This document shows, piece after piece, positions 18,801 to 28,200 of a stretch of 64,000 nucleotides of DNA. The stretch lies in NCBI RefSeq assembly GCF_003846185.1, contig NZ_ML123034.1, forward strand, positions 5,377,393-5,441,392, in the 5' to 3' direction. The position numbers and the translations under genes were made by a program. This stretch comes from Streptomyces sp. ADI96-02. Its GTDB lineage: Bacteria; Actinomycetota; Actinomycetes; Streptomycetales; Streptomycetaceae. The notes beneath the pieces are model-generated. The model saw only the letters and a list, made by a program, of their open reading frames with translations. It made no database searches and was not told the DNA's origin. Every line of letters begins with the position of its first letter. Positions within the stretch are counted from its first letter, which is position 1.

Positions 18801-21800
18801 CCGTCGCCGACATCTGGGCCGACGTCCTCGGCCTGGAGCGGATCGGCATCGACGACAGCTTCTTCGACCTGGGCGGCCACTCGCTGCTCGCCACGATGGC
18901 CGTCTCCCGGGTCGCCCAGCACCTGGGACGCGACATCGAGCTGCGCACCGTCTTCGAGAACCCCACCGTGCGCACCTTCGCCCCGCGCGTCGCCGCCGCC
19001 CGCCCCTCCGCCGGAGCCGACGCGGTGGTCCCCGCCGACCGGACGAAGCCGCTCCCGCTGTCCTTCGCCCAGGAACGGCTGTGGTTCCTGGACCGCACCT
19101 CCGACCGGGGCGACGCCTACCTGCTCCACTACGGCTGGCGGCTGCGCGGCGGCCTGGACCGCACCGCCTGGCAGCACGCCCTCGACGACCTCGTCGAGCG
19201 GCACGAGGTGCTGCGCACCGCGCTCGTCGAGTCCGACGGCCGGCCCGTGCAGCGGGTCCGCGACGCCGTCCCCGTACCGCTGCACTGGGAGCGGGCCCCC
19301 GACGGCCCGAGCGAGCGGGAGCGTCTGGACGCCGTACGCGAACGGGCCGCCGCCCTCGCCACCCGCCGCTTCGACCTGACCCGGACGCCGCTGCTGCGCG
19401 CCGGAGTGTGGGAGCTGGCCGAGGACGACCACGTGGCCGTCGTCGCCCTGCACCACGCCGTCACCGACGGCTGGTCCAAGGGCGTGCTCGTCGACGAGCT
19501 GGCCCAGCACTACCGGGCCCGCCGCGAGGGACGCCGGGCCGTGCTGCCGCCGCTGGAGGTGCAGTACGCCGACTACGCCGTGTGGCAGCGCGACCGCGCC
19601 GACAGCGGAGCCCTGGAACCGCAACTCGCCTACTGGGAGGAGACGTTGGACGGCGCGGCGGCCCTGGAGCTGCCCACCGACCGGTCGCGGCCCGCGGCGT
19701 TCAGCGGCCGGGGCGGCGCGGTCGAGGTCGAGCTGCCCGCCGGACTGGCCGACCGGGTCGACGCCTTCGCCCGTGAGCGGGGAGCCACCCGCTTCATGGT
19801 GCTGCTCGCCGCGGCGCAGCTCGTGCTGTCCCGCTGGTCGGGGCAGAGCGACGTGTGCGTGGGCACTCCGGTCGCCGGTCGCGGCCGGGTCGAACTGGAG
19901 CCGCTCGTCGGCTTCTTCGTCAACACGGTCGTGCTGCGCACCGACCTCTCCGGCCGCCCCGGCTTCGCCCGCCTCCTGGACCGGGTGCGCGACGGCGTCC
20001 TCGGCGCCTTCGACCACCAGGAGGTGCCGTTCGAGCGGGTCGTCGAGCGGTTGCGCCCGCCGCGCGACCTCTCGCGCAACCCGTTGTTCCAGGTCATGGT
20101 CGACGTACAGGACTCCCCGGCGGCCGGGCCCGCCGTGCCCGGACTGCGCGCCGACGGCTTCGCCCTGCCGTGGGGTTCGGCGAAGTTCGACCTGACGGCC
20201 ACGTTCCTGGTCGCTCCCGGACGGTTCGCCCTCAACGTCGAGTACGCGGCCGACCTGTTCGACCCGGGGACGGCCACCCGGTTCGCCCGCCACGTCGGAC
20301 GGGTGCTGCGGGCCGTCCTGGACGAGCCGGGCCGCCCGGTGGACGAGGCCGCTATGACGTCCGCCGAGGAGTACGCGCACCTGCTGGCGACCGCCGGCTC
20401 CGCGACCGCCGGCTCCGCGACCGGGGAGAGCGCCCCCGCGCCGGGGACCGCGCCGAGGTTCGCGGTGAGCGGACGCCCCGCCGACACCGCCGTCGTGTGC
20501 GAGGGCGAGGCGGTCGACCACGCCGGGCTGGACGCCCTGACCGGCGGACTGGCCCGCCTGCTGGCCGACTCCGGCGCGGCGCCCCGGGACGCGGTCGGCG
20601 TATGCCTCGGGCGCGGCGTCCGGTCGGTGGCCGCGATGCTCGCCGTGTGGCGGGCCGGCGGCGTCTACGTCCCGCTGGACCCCCGCCTGCCCGCCGAACG
20701 GCTCAGGTTCATGCTGGCGGAGGCCGGGGTGCGGTACGTCGTCACCGACGCCGCCTCCCACGACCTGGTGTCCGGGCTGGGCGCGGTCACGGTCCCCGTC
20801 GAGCGGGCGGCGCCGGACCCCGACGGGCCCCGGCACACCCCCGCGCCCGGCGATCTCGCCTACGTCATCTTCACCTCCGGCTCCACCGGCCTGCCCAAGG
20901 CGGTCGGCGTGGAGCACCACGCGCTCGACGCCCATGCGGCCACCGCCCGCGAGCAGTTCGCCCTCACCCGGGACGACCGGGTGCTGACCTTCGCCTCCAC
21001 CTCGTTCGACGCCTCGCTGGAGCAGATCCTGCCCGCGCTCGGCGCCGGGGCGGCGGTCGTGGTGCGGCCCGACGACATCTGGTCCGTGGACGAACTGGCC
21101 GCCCGCGTCGCCGCCGAGGGCGTGACCGTCATGGAACTCACCCCGTCCTACTGGGAGGAGGTCGTCGCCCGCCTGGACACCCTCGCGCCCCGGCTGGCCG
21201 GACTGCGCCTGCTGGTCACCGGCGGCGAGGCGCTGCCCGCCGACCCGCTGGAGCGCTGGTTCGCGCACCTGCCCGGCGTACCGGTCCTCAACACCTACGG
21301 CCCGACCGAGGCGGTCGTCTCCGCCACCGCCCACCGCGTCGAACGGGCCCCGGACGGGCACAGAGTGCCCATCGGCAGGCCGCTCGGCGGCCGGCGCGCC
21401 TACGTGGTCGACGCGCGCGACGCCCTCGTACCGGAAGGCGTGCCCGGCGAACTCCTGCTGGGCGGGCCGGAACTGGCGCGCGGCTACCTCGGGCGGCCGG
21501 CGCTGACGGCGGAGCGCTTCGTCCCCGACCCGTTCGGGCCGCCCGGCGGCAGGCTCTACCGCACCGGCGACGTCGTACGCCGACTGCCCTCCGGCGAGAC
21601 CGAGTTCCTCGGCCGCAACGACACCCAGGCCAAGATCCGCGGCTTCCGGGTCGAACCCGGCGAGGCGGAGGCCGTGCTGCGCCGCCACCCGGGCGTGCGG
21701 GCCGCCGCCGTGACCGTCCGCACCCTGCACGGCGACCCGGCGCTCGTCGCCTACGCGGCCGGCGACGCCCTCCAGGCCGACGCCCTGGAAGCCCACTGCC

Positions 21801-22222
21801 GCGCCCACCTGCCCCACTACCTCGTCCCGTCCGCCTTCGTCCTCCTCGACGCCCTGCCGCTCACCGTGCAGGGCAAGCTGGACACCGCCGCCCTGCCCGC
21901 CCCGGACGCTCCCGCGCCCGTCGCCTTCGTCGGGCCGCGCACCCCCGCGGAGAGCGTCGTCGCGCAGATCTGGGCCGAGGTGCTGGACCTGCCGCGGGTC
22001 GGCGTGCACGACGACTTCTTCGCCCTCGGCGGCCACTCCCTGCGGGCCGTCTCCGTCGCCTCCCGCCTGCGGACCGCCTTCGACTGCCCCGTACAGGTCC
22101 GCGACCTGTTCGAGCACCCGACCGTCGCGCTGCTCGCCGCCGACGTGGAGCGCCGTCTGCTGGCGCTGATCTCCGAGATGTCCGACGACGAGATCGCCCT
22201 GTCCCTGACTGCCGACCTCTGA
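15863..22222 (+). CDS. NRPS, two modules C-A-T-C-A-T
   Basis: The protein has 2119 aa. Module 1: C (HHIAVDGWS near residue 140), A (FTSGSTGRPK near 603), T (GGHS near 1006). Module 2: C (HHAVTDGWS near 1197), A (FTSGSTGLPK near 1670), T (GGHS near 2057). There is no E, methylation or TE domain, so the chain passes to the next protein. Read by hand against the GrsA pocket, the codes are about DADNVGAVT and DAEEVGTVS, and I cannot assign a substrate to either. The two A domains resemble each other (SFDASLDQ, SFDASLEQ). The protein begins directly with a C domain, which could accept a starter acyl group or an upstream amino acid. GTG 15863 is preceded by GGAGG. The gene opens the operon with the second NRPS 62 nt downstream. 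Confidence 0.92.
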   Translation: MTAGAAPEGARNGGDTLTASFAQRRLWFLDQLAGTSAGSMLPLVLRITGPLDEARLARALDGIVARHEVLRTRFAAVGGEPVPVVDPPGGIALERVEAEGPADLFARCLGRPVDLSVQHPVRAALARVAPDEHLLLVEVHHIAVDGWSWGVLLEELAAGYRGESPAPPATRYADLAEAQTARLSGARMERLLAYWRERLAGLAPLDLPGDRPRPRVWDGSGDVVRFTLPADLVAGVDSLARGHRATRYMLLLTVYQALLGHWTGRTDVAVCSTMADRAGAGAANVVGPLVNTVVLRTDLSGGPGFGELLERVRTRVLQDLSHAEAPFERVVGAVGGERDLSRHPLAQASFTLLNSALKPVRMPGLDVELVPPPLAETHLDVFLDLTLRTDGGIAAILQYATALFDPATMRAFADAYTALLRAVVADPRTPVRDLLRALPATAARTPALPRAEWSRSPDVPAVPDRPLGFRGEPGATALICGDDSVTYAGLDGMTGGLARALVDAGAGPGSPVGVLLRRGLWSVAAIEGVWRAGGAYVPLDPELPAERLRFMAQEAGLACVVADAATAEDAAALAPVTVRVDMVAPSAHGPRHLPDPRELAHVIFTSGSTGRPKAVGVEHAALASHVAAFRHRLGITADDRVLAFASFSFDASLDQVLPALTSGATVVVRPDEPWLPTRVPEVVRQHGLTVVNVPPTYWSELTLSLGRREASALASLRLLVLGGEAVPADTLAAWHAAVPGVRVCNAYGPTETTVTATTHETDGPPGGTVPIGRPLGGRRVHVVDPDGEPVPVGVSGELLIGGTEVARGYLRRPALTAERFTPDPAGPPGSRLYRTGDLVRWTPAGELEFLGRRDDQVKIRGFRIELGEVESVLRACPDVAAAAVRPDRATGRTLVGYVVPAAPAGEAGQDTGAGVERVALRAWCARQLPHYAVPSEFVVLDALPVGVGGKLDRSALPDPAHARSGSATGYVAPRDDTERTVADIWADVLGLERIGIDDSFFDLGGHSLLATMAVSRVAQHLGRDIELRTVFENPTVRTFAPRVAAARPSAGADAVVPADRTKPLPLSFAQERLWFLDRTSDRGDAYLLHYGWRLRGGLDRTAWQHALDDLVERHEVLRTALVESDGRPVQRVRDAVPVPLHWERAPDGPSERERLDAVRERAAALATRRFDLTRTPLLRAGVWELAEDDHVAVVALHHAVTDGWSKGVLVDELAQHYRARREGRRAVLPPLEVQYADYAVWQRDRADSGALEPQLAYWEETLDGAAALELPTDRSRPAAFSGRGGAVEVELPAGLADRVDAFARERGATRFMVLLAAAQLVLSRWSGQSDVCVGTPVAGRGRVELEPLVGFFVNTVVLRTDLSGRPGFARLLDRVRDGVLGAFDHQEVPFERVVERLRPPRDLSRNPLFQVMVDVQDSPAAGPAVPGLRADGFALPWGSAKFDLTATFLVAPGRFALNVEYAADLFDPGTATRFARHVGRVLRAVLDEPGRPVDEAAMTSAEEYAHLLATAGSATAGSATGESAPAPGTAPRFAVSGRPADTAVVCEGEAVDHAGLDALTGGLARLLADSGAAPRDAVGVCLGRGVRSVAAMLAVWRAGGVYVPLDPRLPAERLRFMLAEAGVRYVVTDAASHDLVSGLGAVTVPVERAAPDPDGPRHTPAPGDLAYVIFTSGSTGLPKAVGVEHHALDAHAATAREQFALTRDDRVLTFASTSFDASLEQILPALGAGAAVVVRPDDIWSVDELAARVAAEGVTVMELTPSYWEEVVARLDTLAPRLAGLRLLVTGGEALPADPLERWFAHLPGVPVLNTYGPTEAVVSATAHRVERAPDGHRVPIGRPLGGRRAYVVDARDALVPEGVPGELLLGGPELARGYLGRPALTAERFVPDPFGPPGGRLYRTGDVVRRLPSGETEFLGRNDTQAKIRGFRVEPGEAEAVLRRHPGVRAAAVTVRTLHGDPALVAYAAGDALQADALEAHCRAHLPHYLVPSAFVLLDALPLTVQGKLDTAALPAPDAPAPVAFVGPRTPAESVVAQIWAEVLDLPRVGVHDDFFALGGHSLRAVSVASRLRTAFDCPVQVRDLFEHPTVALLAADVERRLLALISEMSDDEIALSLTADL

Positions 22223-22284
22223 GCCCGGGGTCACCACCGCACACCCTTCCCTGACTTCTCCCCAGCGAGAGGACGGAGTTCCCC

Positions 22285-25200
22285 ATGACCACTTCCGACG
22301 TGCGTCCCGGGCCCCTGGCCCCGAACGGCGACCAGCCCCCCGCCCGCGGCGACGGCGGCCTGTCGCCCGCTGCCCGGCGGCTGCTCCAGCAGCGGCTGAG
22401 CGGTGTCGCCGCGGCCACGGCCGACGGCCCGGTCCGGGCGGCCGAGCGGCCCGAGCGGCTGCCGCTGTCCGCCGCCCAGCGCCGCCTGTACTTCCTCGAC
22501 CGGCTCGACCCCGGCGCCGCGACCTATCTGCTGCCCGCCGCCTGGCGGCTGGCCGGGCCGCTGGACGTGCCGGCCCTGCGCGCCGCCGTCGCCGGCCTCA
22601 CCGCCCGCCACGAGCAGCTGCGCGTGGTCTTCCCCGAGCACGACGGGACGCCCCACCAGCGCGTGCTGCCCGCCGGGGACGACGTCCTGGACGTGGTGGA
22701 CCTGACCGGCCCCGCCGACGGCGACCGCGAAGCGCTCCTGGCCGCCGCCGTGCGGAGCGCCGCCACGCGCCCCTTCGACCTGGCCCGCCGGCCCGCCTTC
22801 CGGGCCACCCTGGTGCGCGCCGCCGACGACGACCACGTCCTCGTCCTCGCCATGCACCACATCGTCTCCGACGGGTGGTCCCTCGGCCTCCTCGTCCGCG
22901 ACCTCGGCGAGCTGTACGCGGCCCGCACCGCCGGCCGCGTAGCGGACCTTCCCGAACTGCCCCTGGACTACACCGACTACGCCCTGTGGCAGGACCGTGC
23001 CGACCACACGGCGGAGCTGGCGCACTGGCGTACGCGGCTGGAGGGGCTGACGCCCCTGGAGCTGCCCGCCGACCACCCCCGCCCGGACGCCCCGGGCGGC
23101 GACGGGGCCGCGCACACCCTCACCCTGCCGGCCGCGCTCGCCGACGAACTGGCCGAACTGGGCCGCCGCACGGGCGCCACCGCGTACATGATCGTGCTGG
23201 CCGCGTTCCAGGCCGCGCTCGCCTTCCGCAGCGGACAGGACGACATCGCGGTGGGCACCGTCGTCGCCAACCGGGAGCGCCCGGAGATCGAGCAGCTGGT
23301 CGGCTTCTTCGTCAACACCCTCGTGCTCCGCGCCGACCTGTCCGACGACCCCACGCCCGCGGCCTTCCTGGCCCGCACCAGGGAGAGCGCCCTGGACGCC
23401 TTCTCCCACCAGACGCTGCCCTTCGAGCAGGTCGTCGACGCGCTCAGCCCGGAGCGGGACCTCGCCCGCAACCCGCTGGTCCAGGTCCTGTTCACGCACT
23501 CCTCCGCCGAACCGGGCGGCCTCGCCCTCGGCGGTGTGCACGGCGTCCCGTACCGGATCGACCTCACCACCGCGAAGTTCGACCTGGCGCTCGAACTCCG
23601 CGACGGCCACGGCCCCGCCGAGCTGGTCTTCGTCTACCGCTCGGACCTCTACGACGCCGCGTCCGTCAGCTCCCTCGCCCAGCACACCGTGACGTTCCTG
23701 GAAGCGTTCTGCCGCACCCCCGACACCCCGCTCGGCAGCATCGACCCGCTGACCGCCGAGGAACGCGCCGGACTGCTGGGCCCCGACGGACCGGCCAACG
23801 CCGGGCCCCCGGCCGCACCCGCCCCGCGTACCGCGCCCGAGCGCCTGGCCGAGCACATCGCCCGCACCCCGCACGCCGCCGCCGTCAGCGGCTCCGGCCG
23901 CACCCTGACCTACGCCGAACTCGACGCGGCGGCCTCGGCGCTGGCCCGCCGGATGCGCGCGGCCGGGGTCGCGCCGGGCTCGCTCGTCGGCGTCTGCCTG
24001 GAGCGCTCGCCCGACCTGGCCGTCGCGCTGCTCGCCGTCTGGCGGACCGGCGCGGGCTACCTTCCGCTGGACCCGGCCCACCCGCACGCCCGCCGCGCGT
24101 TCACCGTCGCGGACGCCGGCATCGACTGGATCGTGGCCGACGCGGCCTCCCGGGCGGCGGCCGAGGCGCTGCCCGCGGGCGTCATCCCGCTGGAGGCCGA
24201 CGACGACGCACTGCGGGCGCGGGACGAGGCCGGGGCGGGCGGTGACCTCCGCCCGGCCCCGGACGACCTCGCCTACGTCATCTACACCTCCGGTTCCACC
24301 GGACGGCCCAAGGGCGTCGAAATCACCCACGCCAACCTCGCCTGGCTGCTGGACGCCGCCGACCGCCACTTCGACTTCGGCCCGTCGGACGTGTGGACGC
24401 AGGTGCACTCCCCGGCCTTCGACTTCTCCGTCTGGGAGCTGTGGACGCCGCTCACCAGCGGCGGACGCGTCGTCGTGCTGGACGCCGACCAGGTGCGCGA
24501 CCCGGCCGCCGTGCACCGGGTGCTGCGCGAGGAGGGCGTCACCGTCCTCAACCAGACGCCCGCCGCCTTCAAGGGCCTGCGCGCCCAGGTGGCCGGCGGC
24601 GAAGCCGGCTTCGCGGACCTGCCCCTGCGGACGGTGGTCTTCGGCGGCGACGCGTTCGACGTACGGGACTACCGCGACTGGTTCGCCGCCCCCGGCCCCA
24701 AGCCCGACCTGGTCAACATGTACGGCATCACGGAGACCACCGTGCACGTCACCTTCGGCCGCGTCACCGAGGACGACGTGCGCGGAACGGTCCGCTCGCC
24801 CATCGGCCGCCCGCTGACCGGCCAGCACGGCTACGTCCTGGACGCCCGGGGCCGCCTGGTCCCACCGGGCAGCACCGGCGAGCTGTACGTCTCCGGCGGC
24901 GGCGTCGCCCGCGGCTACCGCAACCGGCCGGAGCTGACCGCCGAGCGCTTCCTCGACGACCCGTTCGGTGCGCCGGGCGGCCGGATGTACCGCACCGGAG
25001 ACCTGGTCCGGGTCGAGCGGGACGGCCGGCTCGGCTACGTCGGCCGCGCCGACCACCAGGTCAAGATCCGGGGCTACCGCATCGAGCCCGGCGAGATCGA
25101 GACCGTGCTGCGCGCCCTGTCCGGCGTCGCCGACGCCGCCGTCGTCGCCCGCCCGGAACGCGACGGCGCGCGTCTGGTCGCCCACGTCGTCACCACCGAG

Positions 25201-28200
25201 GGCCGCCCGCTGGACGCCCCGGCGCTGCGCGAGGGCCTGCGGCTCCAGCTGCCCGACCACATGGTGCCCGCCCTCTTCGTACGCCACCCCCGGCTGCCGC
25301 TCACCGCCAACGGCAAGGTCGACCGCGCCGCCCTGACCGCCATCACCCCGGCCGCGGCGGCCCGCGGCGGGCACGTACCGCCCGAGGGGCCGGTGGAGAG
25401 CGTCCTCGCCGGCGTCTGGGCGCAGGTGCTCGGAGCCGAACACGTGGGCCGCACCGACAACTTCTTCGACCTGGGCGGCGACTCGATCCTGGCGCTGCGC
25501 GTGGTCGGCCTGGCCCGGCAGGGCGGCCTCGCCCTCACCATCGCCGACGTCTTCCGCGCCCGCACCCTGGCCGACCTCGCCGGGGCCGCGACCGAGGCGC
25601 GCGAGGCCCCCGAGCCCGTCGCGCCCTTCACGCAGCTGGACCCCGCCGACGCCGACCGGCTGCCGGAGGGCCTGGAGGACGCCTACCCCCTGACCATGCT
25701 CCAGGCGGGCATGCTGCACGAAATGCTCGCCGACCCGCTGCACGGCGCGTACCACAACGTGACCGACCTCAAGATCACCGTCCCGGAGGGCTTCGACCGT
25801 GCGGCGTTCCAGGCCGCTGTGGACGCGGCCGTCGCCGGGCACGGCATCCTGCGCACCTCCGTCGACCTCGTCTCCTACCGCGAACCGCTGCAACTCGTCC
25901 ACCGCGGCGCCCACCTGCCCGTCGGCTACACCGACCTGCGCGGCCTGCCCCGCGAGGACCAGCGGGCCCGGCTGCGCCGGTTCGTTGACGAGGAGTTCGA
26001 CCACCGCTTCGACCTGTCGGCCGCCCCGCTGGTCCGCATCCACCTCCACCACGTCACCGACACCGAACTGCGCCTCGTCCTCACCGACTGCCATGTCGTG
26101 CTCGACGGCTGGAGCCTGACCTCGCTCGTCGCCGACCTGCTCGAACTCCACCGGCAGGCCGTCGCCCACCGCACCGCGCCGCGACCGCCGAGCGCCCCGG
26201 CCTTCGCCGAGTACGTGGCCCTGGAACGGGCCGCGCTGCACAGCGAACCGTCGCTGGACTACTGGCGCGGACGCCTCGCCGACCTGCGCCCGGTGAGCTT
26301 CGCCCGGCGCGCCGACGCCGACGCCGGGCAGCAGCCGCTGTACGAGGTGCGGCGCTCCTACGCGGACCTCGCCGAGCCGATCGGCCGGCTGGCCCGCGAG
26401 GCGGGCGTACCCCGGCGCACGGTGCTGATCGCCGCGTTCCACCACACCATGAGCCTGTTCGCCCAGCGCGACGACAGCGCCCTCGGCCACAGCATCGGCC
26501 TGGTCACCAACGGCCGGCCCGAGGTGCCGGACGCGGACCGGATGCGCGGCCTGTTCCTCAACACCGTGCCCTTCGGCGTCGCCCGGCCCCGCGGCAGCTG
26601 GATCGACTACCTGCGGGACGTCTTCGCCACCGAGCAGGAGATGCTGCCGCACCGCCGCGTGCCCCTGGTCCGCATCGCGCAACTGCGCCCGACCGAACCC
26701 GGCCTGGTCGACGCCGTCTTCAACTACGTCAACTTCCACCGGCTCACGCACGACACCTGGGACGACTCCCTGGAGATCGCCCGCACCCTCTTCCCGCTGC
26801 TGGTCAACGCGAGCGTGAACGGCTTCACGCTGGACGCCGACCCCGACCGGGTCCCGCCCGCCACCGCCGAACAGCTCGCCGACGTGCTGTGCGCGCAACT
26901 GGCCGCCATGGTCGCCGACCCGCAGGCCCGCGTCACCCGGCCCGCACTGACCGGCCCGGCGCGCACCACCGTGCTGGAGGACTGGGCGCGCGGCCCCGAA
27001 CTGCCCTCCTCGCCGCTCCTGTTCCACGAGCACATCGCCGTCCACGCCGCCCGCACCCCCAACGCGGTGGCCGTCGAGGGCTGCGGCGAAACGCTGACCT
27101 ACGGCGAACTGGTCGAGCAGGCAGATGAGTTGGCGCAGACGTTGCGCGGCCTCGGCGTCGGTCCGGAGACGGTCGTCGGCATCTGCGCGGAACGCGGCTG
27201 CGACCTGGTGCGCGCCGCCGTCGGCGTCCTGCGCTCGGGCGGCGCGTTCCTGCCGCTGGACGCCCAGCACCCCACCGAGCGACTGGAGTTCATGGTCAGG
27301 GACAGCGGTATGCGGGTGCTGCTGACCCAGCGCCCGCTGGCGGGCACCGTACCCTTCGACGGTCCGGTGCTCCACCTCGACGCCGAACCGGACGCGCCCC
27401 TGCCGGCCCCCGCCGCGGCACCGACCACCGGTCCCGTCGAAGCCGACGCCGACACCGTCGCGTACATCATCTACACCTCCGGATCGACCGGCACGCCCAA
27501 GGGCGTGGCGATCCCGCACCGCGGCCTGTCCAACATGCTGGAGGGCCAGCGCGACCTGGTCGGACCGCTCGCCACCGACCGGGTGCTCCAGTTCGCGTCG
27601 TTCGGCTTCGACGCCTCCGTGCTGGAGCTCACCTGGGCGCTCGCCAACGGCGGCCGGCTGGTGACCGCTCCCCGGCAGGCGCTGCGCCCCGGGCCGGACC
27701 TGGCCGAGACCCTGCGCGGCGGGCGCGTCACCGGGGCCATGCTCCCGCCGAGCGCCCTCGCGGTCCTCGGGGAAGACGCCTTCCCCGACCTGCGCGTGCT
27801 CCAGGTCGCCGGCGAGGCCTGCCCGGCGGAGCTGGCCGACGTCTGGGCCCGGGGCCGCCGCTTCCAGAACGTCTACGGCCTCACCGAGACCACCGTCTGG
27901 TCGGTCGCCGCCGACCTCAGCCCCGGCCGGGGACGGCCGCCCATCGGCAGCCCGATACGCAACACCCGCGTCCACGTCCTGGACGACGACCTCCAGCCCG
28001 TCCCCGTCGGCGTCCCCGGCGAGATCCACCTCGGCGGCCGGGCCGTCGGCCGCGGCTACCTCGGACGCCCCGCCCTGACCGCCGCCGCCTACGTCCCCGA
28101 CCCCTACGGGGCCCCCGGCGAGCGGCTGTGCCGCACCGGCGACCTCGGCGCGCTCCGGCCCGACGGCACGGTGGAATGGCTCGGACGCCGCGACAGCCAG